Source: CAZGMC01 sp964526565
Lineage (GTDB): Bacteria; Pseudomonadota; Alphaproteobacteria; DSM-16000; Inquilinaceae
Assembly: GCA_964526565.1 (NCBI GenBank)
Contig: CAZGMC010000017.1
Location: forward strand, 1-52,334
Reading direction: 5' to 3'
DNA length: 52,334 bases
In this document: in pieces, positions 14,452-23,410 of the stretch
Layout of the letters: each line of letters opens with the position of its first letter
How positions within the stretch are numbered: position 1 is the stretch's first letter
Notes under the pieces: generated by a model
Database searches by the model: none
Told to the model about the DNA's origin: nothing
What the model saw: only the letters and a program-made list of their open reading frames with translations
Program-made: the position numbers and the translations under genes

Positions 14452-16167
14452 ATGACACGAGCCGGAATGACGGGTGCAGTGGAACCGCTGCAGCTTGCGG
14501 CGGCGGCGCCGGAAACTCCGCCCGGCGGTGCGGTCCGGGGCGGCTGGTCGGTGGGCCGCAAGCTGGCCGTTGCCATCGCTGTACCGGTCCTTGTCGGGTT
14601 CGCGCTTATCATCGCCGCCGCGGCGTCCAGCCAGTCGGACGGGATGCGGCGCATCTCCGATCGGTCCGGCGTGGCGATCGCGGAATTGCTGGCCACGCAG
14701 ATGTCTGGTGCCGTCAAGTTCCGGCAGGTCGAGGCGGTCGAGGCGATCCACCGCCAGCAGACCGGCGTCGAGGGGACGACCATCGCCGCCGTCCGCGTGC
14801 TCAACGACAGCGGTGAACTGCTGGTGGACTACCGGTCGGAGACGGTTCCGGCATACGACTTCGACGCGCCCGCCGAGGCCGAAGCGGTGACCGCTGGCAA
14901 CGAAGGAACGACCGCCATGGATGTGGATGGCCACCTCATCGTCACGGTGCCGATCCGGTTCGGCAACGACAATGCCGAGGTCGGCACCCTGCAGGTCGCG
15001 TGGAGCCGCGCCGCCATCGATGACGAGATCGCCGGCTCGGTCTGGTGGGTGACCGGCATCGCCGGCGGCGTGCTGCTGGTCATGCTGGCCGGCCTCGCCA
15101 TCGTGCAGGCCCGGCTGATCCGGCGGCCGCTGACGAACCTGGAAGGCGTCATGACGGCGTTGGCCGGCGGCGACCTGGACATCACCGTGCCAAACCTGAC
15201 GCGCCGCGACGAGATCGGCCGGATGGCGCGCTCCGTGCGTGTCTTCCGCGACAATGCCCGCGACAGGCAGCGCCTCGCTGCCGAGAACGCGGCCGCCGAC
15301 GAGCGGACGCGGTCGGAGCGCCGCGCCGCCATGATGGACCTGGCCGATTCGTTCGAGAGCTCGGTGAAGCGCGTCGGCGGCACCCTGTCGGCGGATGCGG
15401 TCACCATGCGCGGCAACGCGCAGGCCATGGCTGCCTCGGCCGAAGAGGTCAGCACAGAGAGCACGGCCGTCGCGTCGGCGGCGGAGCAGACCACTGCCAA
15501 TGTCCAGGCCGTCGCCGCCGCCGCCGAGGAGATGGGCAAGACCGTTGGCGAGATCGCCGAGCGGGTGGCGCACTCCCACCAGGTGGCCGGGGCGGCGGTG
15601 TCGCAGTCGCAGGCGACCGACGACTCGGTGCGCAGCCTGGCCGAGACGGCCGTGCGGATCGGCGAGGTCGTGCGCATGATCAACGACATCGCCGCCCAGA
15701 CCAACCTGCTGGCGTTGAATGCCACCATCGAGGCGGCGAGGGCCGGCGACGCCGGCAGGGGCTTCGCCGTGGTCGCCGCCGAGGTCAAGAACCTGGCCAT
15801 GCAGACCGGCAAGGCGACCGAGGACATCGCCAGCCAGATCGCTGCCATGCAGACCGCCACCGGCGATGCCGTCGGCGCCATCCGGGCGATCCGCGAGACC
15901 ATTTCCGGCGTCAGCGAGACGACCGCCACCATTGCCGCGGCGATCGAGGAGCAGAGTGCGGCGACGCAGGAGATTGCCCGCAACGCCGCTCAGGCCGCCG
16001 ACGGCACGCGCGAGGTTTCGGAACGCATCGCCAACGTCATGAGCGCGGCGCAGACCACCGGGCAGGCGGCGCAGATCGTTCTGTCGGCGGCGCAACGGCT
16101 CGACGAACAGGCCGGGCTGCTGCAGCAGGAAAGCGACGCCTTCCTGGTCAAGGTGCGCGTGGCCTGA
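14452..16167 (+). CDS. methyl-accepting chemotaxis protein
   Basis: 571 residues. Transmembrane span 1 is about residues 37-58 (LAVAIAVPVLVGFALIIAAAA) and span 2 about 196-218 (VWWVTGIAGGVLLVMLAGLA), enclosing a periplasmic sensor domain of roughly 135 residues. A HAMP domain follows (PLTNLEGVMTALAGGDLDI, then DEIGRMARSVRVFRDN), then the signalling coiled coil with the conserved hairpin tip INDIAAQTNLLALNATIEAA and the return strand GRGFAVVAAEVKNLA at about 413-446. It signals to CheA/CheW. The ligand is unknown. The start follows a GGAGG. No C-terminal pentapeptide tether (NWETF-type) is present. Confidence 0.92.
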   Translation: MTRAGMTGAVEPLQLAAAAPETPPGGAVRGGWSVGRKLAVAIAVPVLVGFALIIAAAASSQSDGMRRISDRSGVAIAELLATQMSGAVKFRQVEAVEAIHRQQTGVEGTTIAAVRVLNDSGELLVDYRSETVPAYDFDAPAEAEAVTAGNEGTTAMDVDGHLIVTVPIRFGNDNAEVGTLQVAWSRAAIDDEIAGSVWWVTGIAGGVLLVMLAGLAIVQARLIRRPLTNLEGVMTALAGGDLDITVPNLTRRDEIGRMARSVRVFRDNARDRQRLAAENAAADERTRSERRAAMMDLADSFESSVKRVGGTLSADAVTMRGNAQAMAASAEEVSTESTAVASAAEQTTANVQAVAAAAEEMGKTVGEIAERVAHSHQVAGAAVSQSQATDDSVRSLAETAVRIGEVVRMINDIAAQTNLLALNATIEAARAGDAGRGFAVVAAEVKNLAMQTGKATEDIASQIAAMQTATGDAVGAIRAIRETISGVSETTATIAAAIEEQSAATQEIARNAAQAADGTREVSERIANVMSAAQTTGQAAQIVLSAAQRLDEQAGLLQQESDAFLVKVRVA

Positions 16168-16194
16168 GCGGCTGGCCGCCGGCGGCTTGCGTCA

Positions 16195-17454
16195 TCAGTT
16201 CCGGACCGGTACCGGGCGCTGGCGCAACCGGGCCAACAGCTCCAGCGTCGGATAGCCGTCCGCCGGCAGGCCGGCTGCTGTCTGGTAGGAGCGCAGGGCA
16301 GCCCGGGTCAGCGGTCCGGTTCGCCCGTCAGGTTCGCCAGGGTCGAAGCCGTGGCTGGCGAGCAGGCGCTGCATCTCCTCCACCTCGTCCGGGCGCAGCG
16401 GCCGGCCGATGGCCGGGCGGGGGCCGCCGAGGGGTGGTGCACCGGCCAGCCGGTCGGCCAGATGCCCCACCGACACCGCGTAGTACACCGACCGGTTCCA
16501 CTCCATGATCACGCGAAAGTTGTCGTAGACCAGGAAGGCCGGTCCCTGGTGGCCCATGGGCAGGATCAGCGACGCCTCCAAGTCGGCCACCGGCAGGGCG
16601 GTACCGTCCAGGCGGCGTACGCCAAGCGACTGCCATTCGGACAGGGGCAGGCGGATCGACAGGTCGGCCAGCTCCCATGAAAAGCCCGGCGGCACGCTGA
16701 CCTCGCGGCCCCAGGTCTCGCCCGGCTGCCAGCCGGCGCTCGACAGGTAGTTGGCCGAGGAGGCGAACACGTCCGGCAGGCTGGACCAGATGTTGCGCCG
16801 GCCGTCGCCGTCGGCATCGACGGCATAACGCATGTAGGTGCCGGGCATGAACTGCGTGTGGCCCATGGCGCCGGCCCACGAGCCACGCAGCTGATCGACC
16901 GTGGCATAGCCCCGGTCGATCATGCGCAGGGCGTCGAGAAGCTGGTCGCGAAACATGTCGCCGCGGCGCCCGCGGTGAGCCAGCGTGGCCAGCGAGCGGA
17001 TCACGGAAAAGTCGCCCATGAACGACCCGTAGCCCGTCTCCAGTCCCCAGAAGGCGACCAGGAAGCGCGCCGGCACGCCGTACTCGGCCTCGACGCGGTC
17101 GAGCAGGGCGCCGTGGCGCGCCAGCATCTCCCGCCCCTGGGCCACGCGGGTATCGCTGATGGCGTTGTCGATATAGTCCCAGAAGGTGATGGTGAACTGC
17201 GGCTGGCGGTCGTCGAGCTCAACCACCCGCGGATTGGGCCCGAGGCCGCGCAGGGCCGACTCGAGAGTGGCCGCCGAGATGCCGGCCCGCGCCGCCTCCG
17301 CGCGAAACCCGGCCAGCCACGCGTCGAACGACTGCTGCGCCTGTGCCACGCCGGCCGTGGTCAGGATGATCGACATGACCAGCGTGACAGCAGTGAAGGC
17401 CAGGCGCGCGGGCCGGGCGGATGACCGTTGCGCCGGCACCATCGGTCCAGACAT
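16195..17454 (-). CDS. lytic murein transglycosylase (MltB family) with peptidoglycan-binding domain
   Basis: 419 residues with a signal peptide (hydrophobic LAFTAVTLVMSIILTTAGVAQA; cleavage before QQSFDAWL). It cleaves peptidoglycan glycan strands to 1,6-anhydro products in the periplasm. The catalytic glutamate is Glu139 in FLVAFWGLETGYGSFMGDFS; SWAGAMGHTQFMPGTYMRYA and DADGDGRRNIW follow. A C-terminal PG_binding_1 domain (LRPDEVEEMQRLLASHGFD...DGRTGPLTRAALRSYQ) ends the protein. No lipobox is visible, so it is probably soluble in the periplasm. GGAGG stands 7 nt before the chosen ATG. Confidence 0.92.
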   Translation of the reverse strand: MSGPMVPAQRSSARPARLAFTAVTLVMSIILTTAGVAQAQQSFDAWLAGFRAEAARAGISAATLESALRGLGPNPRVVELDDRQPQFTITFWDYIDNAISDTRVAQGREMLARHGALLDRVEAEYGVPARFLVAFWGLETGYGSFMGDFSVIRSLATLAHRGRRGDMFRDQLLDALRMIDRGYATVDQLRGSWAGAMGHTQFMPGTYMRYAVDADGDGRRNIWSSLPDVFASSANYLSSAGWQPGETWGREVSVPPGFSWELADLSIRLPLSEWQSLGVRRLDGTALPVADLEASLILPMGHQGPAFLVYDNFRVIMEWNRSVYYAVSVGHLADRLAGAPPLGGPRPAIGRPLRPDEVEEMQRLLASHGFDPGEPDGRTGPLTRAALRSYQTAAGLPADGYPTLELLARLRQRPVPVRN

Positions 17455-17749
17455 CGGTGCCCTCCGTTCCTGCCGGGAATTGATCCGCACCCACAAAACT
17501 ATCGCAATGTCCGGCCTGCGGAAAGGCCCGCGGGTACGGCGAGTCGGCGGCCAGGCGGCGGGGGCGGCAGAAAGATTGGTGGAACTTGCCGTGACCGACT
17601 TCGCGTTTCCGTCGCGAGGCCGGCCGGGCCATGCCGGAGCCATATCCCTGCAAGGTTTATTGCATTGCGGAAATGCTCCGCCAGGCGTCGCAAACAAAAA
17701 GAATCGACACAGGTCCGGGAAATTTCGCTTTCACTCTACGGGCGTACGG

Positions 17750-17780
17750 GATAAAGAAGGGCCGTGCCAAGGCACGGCCC
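17750..17780 (-). terminator. perfect hairpin, terminator-like on the minus strand
   Basis: GGGCCGTGCC (17759-17768) pairs perfectly with GGCACGGCCC (17771-17780). Read on the minus strand it is followed by TTCTTTAT, a modest U-rich tail. It could end the patatin transcript, some 200 nt beyond that gene's stop. Confidence 0.6.
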
Positions 17781-17916
17781 AGGTGTAGGGAGGAATCGCC
17801 CACAAGGGCAAAGCAAACCGAGCAGCTTGCTATGGGTTAACGGGTAAATCAGTCCGGCCCAGGCATCAACTCCATAGACTGCCACGGCCCCCAAATTGCG
17901 GGGGCCGTTGCATTTT
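17757..17916 (+). ncRNA. candidate structured RNA between two hairpins
   Basis: This stretch codes for nothing convincing but is full of pairings on the plus strand: the 10-bp hairpin at 17759-17780, GCCC-ACAA-GGGC (about 17798-17809), a CTATGG/CCATAG closing stem (about 17830-17877), and a terminator at 17885-17916. No plus-strand gene lies upstream to need that terminator, because the flanking genes are both on the minus strand. An independent short RNA is the simplest reading. No clear promoter was found, and I do not recognise the family. Confidence 0.4.
17885..17916 (+). terminator. rho-independent terminator on the plus strand
   Basis: CGGCCCCC (17885-17892), loop AAATTGC, GGGGGCCG (17900-17907), then TTGCATTTT. 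An eight-pair GC stem with a U-rich tail. Confidence 0.75.
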
Positions 17917-17981
17917 GGCGACATTGGTGCGACCACGCCATGGTTTCGTTGCCACAGGCCGCCACGCCTTCGCGGCCCCGT

Positions 17982-18977
17982 TCAGGCAGGGTTCGGGGTG
18001 TGCCGGATGCCGAACAGGGCCATGGCCTCACGAATATCGGGTACCGCCGCTTCCGTCGCCTTGGCGCCGAGGTCGATGAGCTCGTCGGCGCGGTCGAACT
18101 CGGCCAGGCCGATGTGGCCGATGCGCGGCTGGATGTGGATGTCGGGCGGCTCGCCGGCCAGCCGGCTGCGGGTGGCGCGGTCCAGCACGATGCCCAGCGA
18201 GGCGACCATGACGCCGAACAGGCTGGGCGCGTTGCGGTCGCGGCGGAAGATCTGGCGGATCAGGCCGGGCAGGGCGACCCCCCAGCCGCCGCGCTCGCCC
18301 CGCTCGGCCTTGACCGCGGCCCGCACCACCTCGTCGACATCGAACGCCTCCGTGTTCTGCAGCGGCCCGCCCCCCGGCGAGCGGATGCGGCGCACGCCTT
18401 CGCCGTTGACGTTGACGCCGATGACCATGCGGGCCCCAAGCGCGACGCAGACCGATACCGGCACCGGGTTGACCAGCGCGCCGTCCACCAGCCAGCGGCC
18501 GCCGATCTGCATGGGCGGGAACACGCCCGGCATGGAGAACGAGGCGCGGATCGCATCGGCCAGCAGGCCGCGGCTCAGCCACACCTCATGACCGGTGACC
18601 AGATCGGTGCAGACGCACACGAACGGCCTGGGCAGGTCCTGGATGTGCCGGTCGCCCAGGTGGGTGCGCAGCTCGCGGGCCAGCCGCTCACCGCCGATCA
18701 GGCCGGGCTTGCGCATCTTGAAATCCAGATAGGCGACCGCTTTCAACCGGTTGATGGACCGCGCCCAGGATTCGACGGCATCGAGCTTGCCGGCCAGATA
18801 GGCGCCGCCGACGACGGCGCCGATCGAGGTGCCGACGACCACGTCCGGCTGGATGCCCGCACGCTGCAATGCGCGCAGGACGCCGATATGGGCCCAGCCG
18901 CGAGCGACACCGCCGCCCAGGGCAAGACCCACCTTCGGCGCGTCAAGAGTGCTGATCCGGTCGGCCTCGTCGATCAT
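17982..18977 (-). CDS. patatin-like phospholipase (RssA type)
   Basis: 331 residues. Patatin hydrolases use a Ser-Asp dyad to cleave acyl lipids. The oxyanion loop is LALGGGVARGWAHIGVL, the nucleophile Ser51 is in VVVGTSIGAVVGGAYLAG, and the second catalytic residue is Asp165 in RWLVDGALVNPVP. There is no signal peptide, so it is cytoplasmic, like E. coli RssA. Its C-terminal 100 residues (RQIFRRDRNAPSLFGVM...) resemble those of other RssA-type proteins. Substrate unknown. Confidence 0.88.
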   Translation of the reverse strand: MIDEADRISTLDAPKVGLALGGGVARGWAHIGVLRALQRAGIQPDVVVGTSIGAVVGGAYLAGKLDAVESWARSINRLKAVAYLDFKMRKPGLIGGERLARELRTHLGDRHIQDLPRPFVCVCTDLVTGHEVWLSRGLLADAIRASFSMPGVFPPMQIGGRWLVDGALVNPVPVSVCVALGARMVIGVNVNGEGVRRIRSPGGGPLQNTEAFDVDEVVRAAVKAERGERGGWGVALPGLIRQIFRRDRNAPSLFGVMVASLGIVLDRATRSRLAGEPPDIHIQPRIGHIGLAEFDRADELIDLGAKATEAAVPDIREAMALFGIRHTPNPA

Positions 18978-19103
18978 GCGGCGACGATGCGGGTTGCAGC
19001 GGCGGGACTGGCATTGGACCTCACCGTATCAAGCCGCAGCGGGCCCGACAACGCGGCAAGCCCGCGCAAGCCCCCAATCCCGTGCCGGCAGTCCCGTGCC
19101 GGC

Positions 19104-19244
19104 TCAGGGGCGGAGCAGCCGGTGCAGGAAATAGAAGACGACCAGGCCCATGGCGGCAATCGCCAGTGCCGCCAGCCAGGGATTCCAGTAGGGCATGTCA
19201 ACAAGGTGCGCCCACCATGCCCAGGTGCGCTCTATGGGATTCAT
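19104..19244 (-). CDS. 46-residue single-span membrane protein
   Basis: Starts MNPIERTWAWWAHLVDMPYW, continues with a hydrophobic helix (WLAALAIAAMGLVVFYFLHR) and ends RLLRP. The aromatic N-terminal half and basic C-terminus suggest one membrane span with the C-terminus inside. GGAG lies 8 nt before the ATG. It lies 126 bp upstream of the patatin gene on the same strand, so the two could be co-transcribed. The function is unknown. Confidence 0.6.
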   Translation of the reverse strand: MNPIERTWAWWAHLVDMPYWNPWLAALAIAAMGLVVFYFLHRLLRP

Positions 19245-19399
19245 CCGCCACGCTCCATGCAGGCAACCGTGCCGGGACGGTCACCGGTCGTTTAATAGCA
19301 GATTATGTAGAAGCAGGAAAGGTAGCGGTGCGCAGGTGCTGCGCGGCAAACGCGCGCGGCCCGGCCACAGGCAGTGCTGCATCCCCTCTCGCGCGGTGA

Positions 19400-20594
19400 C
19401 TACTCGACCGTGACGGGTTGGCGCGCCAGTGTCCGGTTGGACTGGCCGGTGTTGTAGCGCAGCTCGTAGCGGCCCGGTGCTTCGGGAGCCCGCAGGGAGA
19501 GCGGGTTGCCCTCGGTGGTGCGCGCGTACTCGCCGTATTCGCCTTCGGGCGCGCCGGCCGTGACAATGGTGATGTAGTCGCGGCGATGGTCCGGCCCGGT
19601 CCACTCGACGGTGAACCCGGCGCCGGCGGCAACGACCGGCGGCGCCTGAACCGTGGCGGTCACCTCGCGCACGGTCAGCGGCACGGCCGTCAGCGTGACG
19701 CCCGACTGGCCGGTGTTGTAGCGCAGCTCGTAGCGGCCCGGCGCGTCGGGAGCNNNNNNNNNNNNNNNNNNNNNNNNNNNNNNNNNNNNNNNNNNNNNNN
19801 NNNNNNNNNNNNNNNNNNNNNNNNNNNNNNNNNNNNNNNNNNNNNNNNNNNNNCGCCGCCGGCTCCAGGACCAGGGTCGCCGCCGGCGATTCGGGCGCCG
19901 CCGGCTCTTCGCTGACGGAAGCGCCGACGGTGGCCATGGCGTCGGACAGCTCTTCGGCCGTGGCCGCCGTCAGGAACAGGCCGCCGGTGTTCTCGGCGAT
20001 GCAGGCGAGCCGCGCCTGGTCGGCCGGGTCGAGCACGTCGAAGCCAATGACGTGAGCGGTGAAGCCCACCCCGGCGCGCTCAAGCTCGGCTGCCGCGGCG
20101 CACGGGTCGGCGGTGCACGTCTCGATGCCGTCGCTGAGCAGGATCACGGTCGCCGGCCGGTCCCGGTACCGGAGCTGCTCGGCGGCCAGCCGCACGGCGT
20201 CGGTCAGTGGCGTGCGGCCGCGTGGCACCAGCCGGTTGACCGTTGCCGTCACGGCGGTGGCGTCGAGCAGGCCGACCGGGACGACCACCTGGATGTCGCT
20301 GCAGTCACCCTCGCGGCGGTGGCCATAGGCGATGACGCCAAGCTGCACCGACGGATCCCAGTCGGCGAGCAGGTCGGCCAGCACCTCCCGCGCGATCTCG
20401 ATCTTGCTGCGGCCGTCGACCTGGCCCCACATGCTGCCCGAGGCGTCGAGCACGATCATGGCGTCGGCGCGGCCCCACTGGTCCGGCTGGTCCGGCTGGC
20501 CCGGCTGGCCCGGCTGGCCCGGCTGTGCAGCGGTGTCCGCGGCAGCAAAGGCGGACAGAATGGTGAGGCAGAAAAGGGTTACCAGACGACGCAT
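19400..20594 (-). CDS. secreted von Willebrand factor A domain protein with C-terminal repeats, interrupted by a gap
   Basis: Signal peptide MRRLVTLFCLTILSAFAAADTA, a QPGQPGQPDQPDQ linker, then a VWA domain (about residues 44-220) with a complete MIDAS: DASGSM at 50-55, a Thr in RGRTPLTDA and an Asp in LLSDGIETC. After a 100-N gap (19754-19853) the protein continues in another frame: the gap is preceded by EEPAAPESPAATLVLEPAA and followed by APDAPGRYELRYNTGQSGV, then by a full repeat ending at 19400 (SNRTLARQPVTVE). The post-gap units are about 95-residue beta domains. The frame mismatch reflects the arbitrary gap length, not a mutation. Probably periplasmic or surface metal-dependent binding; partner unknown. 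An AGGA precedes the chosen start. Confidence 0.8.
19754..19853. other. 100-N assembly gap
   Basis: A run of exactly 100 N, the conventional scaffold gap of unknown length. It falls in the repeated C-terminal domains of the VWA protein: the sequences APEAPGRYELRYNTGQS and APDAPGRYELRYNTGQS occur on the same side of the gap, so repeat collapse probably caused the break. Confidence 0.95.
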
Positions 20595-20770
20595 TGGCCA
20601 CATCCTGACGGCAGCACGCGGACGGACGCCGGGCAGGCGTGCCCGGACACGGCGGGCACAGTGCGACAGCGCGTGCGACCGGCGCAACCGTTACATGGCA
20701 GGGTACGGCCGTCAGGCGTGTGGGCCTGTCCCGGTTGCCGCCGTCAAGGTAAATGCCGCCGCAGCCGGCA

Positions 20771-21349
20771 TCAATAGGGTGTGCCCTTGGCGCGCTCGGC
20801 CTGGAAGGCGCGCTGGTACCACTCGAACTCGTCCAGGAAGCGGCCGATGCGGCGCGCCCAGGCCGGGTCCTGCGGCGTGCCGTCGAGGTCGAACGCCTTC
20901 TGCACCTGCGGCACGGGAAAAATCGAGGAGATGCTCGGCATGCCCATCTCGGCCAGCGACATGCGCAGCTGCATCGCGGCGCGCACGCCGCCGAAACTGC
21001 CGGCCGAGTAGCAGACGATGCCGGACGGGCGGAAATAGTATTCCTCCAGGAAGTGGTCCAGAAGGTTCTTGAGCGCCGGCGGGATGCCGTGGTTGTACTC
21101 GCCGCTGACGATGACGAAGCCGTCGGCGGCGCGGTACAGCTCCGCCAGCTCCGCCAGCACCGGCGGGGCCTCGCCCGGCGGGTACTCCTTGTACATGCGG
21201 TCGAGCAGCGGCACCTGACGCTCCATGGGATCGACGAGCGTCACGCCGTGGCCGCGTTCTTCCAGCCTGGCCGCAACGAAGCGGGCGGCACCGATACCGC
21301 GCCGCTCGGTGCGGACGGATCCGTAGATGACGACGGTGTTCAGGGGCAT
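20771..21349 (-). CDS. NADPH-dependent FMN reductase family protein
   Basis: 192 residues, flavodoxin-like fold. It begins MPLNTVVIYGSVRTERRGIG, the phosphate-binding loop for FMN; VIVSGEYNHGIPPALKNLLDHF is the second flavin/pyridine loop, and CYSAGSFGGVRAAMQLRM the third. Members reduce FMN, azo dyes, quinones or chromate with NAD(P)H; the true substrate cannot be told from sequence. AAGGA stands 8 nt before the ATG. Confidence 0.88.
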   Translation of the reverse strand: MPLNTVVIYGSVRTERRGIGAARFVAARLEERGHGVTLVDPMERQVPLLDRMYKEYPPGEAPPVLAELAELYRAADGFVIVSGEYNHGIPPALKNLLDHFLEEYYFRPSGIVCYSAGSFGGVRAAMQLRMSLAEMGMPSISSIFPVPQVQKAFDLDGTPQDPAWARRIGRFLDEFEWYQRAFQAERAKGTPY

Positions 21350-21475
21350 GAAACCATCCTTCTTTGCAATCGGACTGGCACCGGCAGCGGCCGGCGAGGC
21401 CAGCCGGCGGGCAGGACGGGCAGGCAGCGGGGATACTAGCGCCGGTTCGGGGTGCGGCAAGATCGGGCCGCGGCC

Positions 21476-22819
21476 ATGACTCCTGCGGCTCGAGTCGCGG
21501 CGGCCATTGAGCTGCTGGAGGCGATCGACGCCGCGCCGCGGCCGGCCGATGCGGTGGTCGCCGCCTGGTTCCGGCAGCGCCGCTACATCGGCGCCAAGGA
21601 CCGCAGCGCCGTGGCCGAACGGGTCTATGGCGTGCTGCGGCACCGGGCACGGCTGGACTGGTGGCTGCAACGGTGCGATGCGGTGCCGGCCGCGCGGCCG
21701 CGCGTCATCGCCTGGCTGATCCTCAAGGAGGACAGCGATGCGGCCACTGTCAGTGCCATGTTCGACGGCGGGCGCTATGCGCCGGAGCCGTTCGACCCGG
21801 CCGAGGCGGTGCTCGTCGCGGCACTGCCGCCGGGCGGGCTCGACCATCCGGACATGCCGGCGGCGGTGCGCGCCGAGTGTCCCGAGTGGGCGGCGCCGTC
21901 ACTGCAGGCCGCATTCGGCGAGCAGTTCGAAGCGGAGCTGGCGGCGCTGCTGGAGCCGGCGCCCGTCGACCTGCGCGTCAACACCCGGATGGCAACCCGC
22001 GACGAGGTCGTTGCCCGGCTGCGTGCCGACGGGCTGGAGGCGGCGCCAACACCGTACGCGCCCACCGGCGTACGCCTCGCCGGCCGGCCGCCGCTGACCG
22101 GGCATCCGCTGTTCCGCTCCGGCGCCGTCGAAGTCCAGGACGAGGGCTCGCAGCTCGTCGCGCTGCTGGTCGATGCCCGGCCGGGCCAGCAGGTCGTGGA
22201 CTTCTGCGCCGGCGCCGGCGGCAAGGCGCTGGCCCTGGCCGACCGCATGGAGAACAAGGGCCGGGTGGTGGCCTGCGACATCGCCGCCGCCCGCCTGGAG
22301 CGGGGCCGTGAGCGTCTGCGCCGCAGCCAGGTCGACAACATCGAGCCGCGGCTGCTGACCGGCGAGCGCGACCGCTGGGTGGCCCGGCAGAAGGGCAAGT
22401 TCGACCGCGTGCTGATCGATGCGCCGTGCAGCAACAGCGGCGCCTGGCGCCGTCACCCCGAGGCGCGCTGGCGCCGGGTCGACCTGCCGGCGCTGACCGG
22501 CCTGCAGGACGCCATCCTGGCCAGCGCCTGCCGACTCGTAAAACCGGGCGGGCGGCTCGTCTATGCCACCTGCTCGCTGCTGCCGGAGGAGAACGAGGCT
22601 CGCATCGCCGCCTTCCTGGCCGGACACCCGGCATTCCGGCCGGTGCCGACCGAGGTGGCGTGGACCGAGGCCGGTCTCGGTGCGGCAACGGCCGCCGGTC
22701 CGGACCTGCGGCTGACACCGGCGCGGCACGGCACCGATGCCTTCTACGTCGCAGTGCTGGAGCGCGTCGCCGAGGGGGCGGAAGCGTGGCCGGCCGGCGA
22801 GGCCGCAGCGGACGGCTGA
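21476..22819 (+). CDS. RsmB/NOP family rRNA (cytosine-C5) methyltransferase
   Basis: 447 residues. The N-terminal region (about 1-140) resembles the NusB-like RNA-binding part. The SAM domain carries VVDFCAGAGGKALALADRM (motif I), VLIDAPCSNSGAWRRHPEARW (motif IV with the first cysteine) and LVYATCSLLPEENE (motif VI with the catalytic cysteine). Enzymes of this class make 5-methylcytosine in RNA, RsmB in 16S rRNA. In many alphaproteobacteria it neighbours guaA and guaB; here guaA lies 590 bp downstream, guaB 19 kb away. The start at 21476 matches homologue length. Confidence 0.88.
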   Translation: MTPAARVAAAIELLEAIDAAPRPADAVVAAWFRQRRYIGAKDRSAVAERVYGVLRHRARLDWWLQRCDAVPAARPRVIAWLILKEDSDAATVSAMFDGGRYAPEPFDPAEAVLVAALPPGGLDHPDMPAAVRAECPEWAAPSLQAAFGEQFEAELAALLEPAPVDLRVNTRMATRDEVVARLRADGLEAAPTPYAPTGVRLAGRPPLTGHPLFRSGAVEVQDEGSQLVALLVDARPGQQVVDFCAGAGGKALALADRMENKGRVVACDIAAARLERGRERLRRSQVDNIEPRLLTGERDRWVARQKGKFDRVLIDAPCSNSGAWRRHPEARWRRVDLPALTGLQDAILASACRLVKPGGRLVYATCSLLPEENEARIAAFLAGHPAFRPVPTEVAWTEAGLGAATAAGPDLRLTPARHGTDAFYVAVLERVAEGAEAWPAGEAAADG

Positions 22820-22892
22820 CGCGGCGGGCGGCGACCTGCGGGCGGCGGCCTGCGGCCTGCGGGCGGCGGCCTGCGGGCGGCGGCGCTGTCTC
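22820..22892. repeat. GCGGGCGGCGGCCT short tandem repeats
   Basis: Tandem imperfect copies of a CTGCGGGCGGCGGC word directly after the RsmB-like gene. No coding role; it could form GC-rich structure and help end transcription. Confidence 0.55.
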
Positions 22893-22925
22893 CCCCGTAT
22901 GCGTGGCGCAGGCGGACAGGGCAGG

Positions 22926-23018
22926 CTACGGCAGCGGGAACAGCGTTACCGCGGGGGCGGTCATCAGATAGATGGCCCAGAAGACGAGATACATCCACAG
23001 TATCGTTCGCAGCAGCAT
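22926..23018 (-). CDS. 30-residue single-span membrane peptide
   Basis: Reads MLLRTILWMYLVFWAIYLMT then APAVTLFPLP. Almost the whole peptide is one hydrophobic, aromatic-rich helix, ending in a proline-flanked tail. A CGGGGG lies about 5 nt before the ATG, which is only a fair ribosome site. A TTAACA-N17-TGTATG promoter is placed about 28-56 nt upstream of the start, giving a short leader. Unknown family. Confidence 0.5.
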   Translation of the reverse strand: MLLRTILWMYLVFWAIYLMTAPAVTLFPLP

Positions 23019-23410
23019 GGCTCGCCCCCGTTCGTCCGATACTTTCATACAGCCTTGTACATGATTGTTGTTAATAGATGATTTCCATGTGCTATCGCGC
23101 TGGCATCATCAAGGCAACATGTCACATTTTTGCACCATATGCGGCGTCCGCGCGGGGCGCGCTTTTACGAAAGTTTACCGTTATTCCGGCGGAGCGTGAC
23201 AGAACTGGCAGACCCCTGGCGGCCGCCTCTTGCGTCAACTCAACACGGGCGTGGTCAACAACGGTTTAAGTCTTGGCCGTTTGGTGAAAACATTTCCAGG
23301 GCGCAGGCACCCGGTGCTGTCGGGGGCGGTCCCGCGCCGCGTCATGTTCCTTGTCGGCCGCCGGCCGCAGCACTAGGTTGGCCGGCACGTTCCCGCTGCT
23401 TTGCACCGCG
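23019..23410. other. AT-rich intergenic region upstream of guaA
   Basis: 392 bp. On the minus strand it carries a candidate promoter for the 30-residue peptide: TTAACA (23074-23069), a 17-bp spacer and TGTATG (23051-23046). The plus strand should hold the guaA promoter, but I cannot choose between several weak hexamers. No ORF of note; no purine riboswitch-like core seen. Confidence 0.45.
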
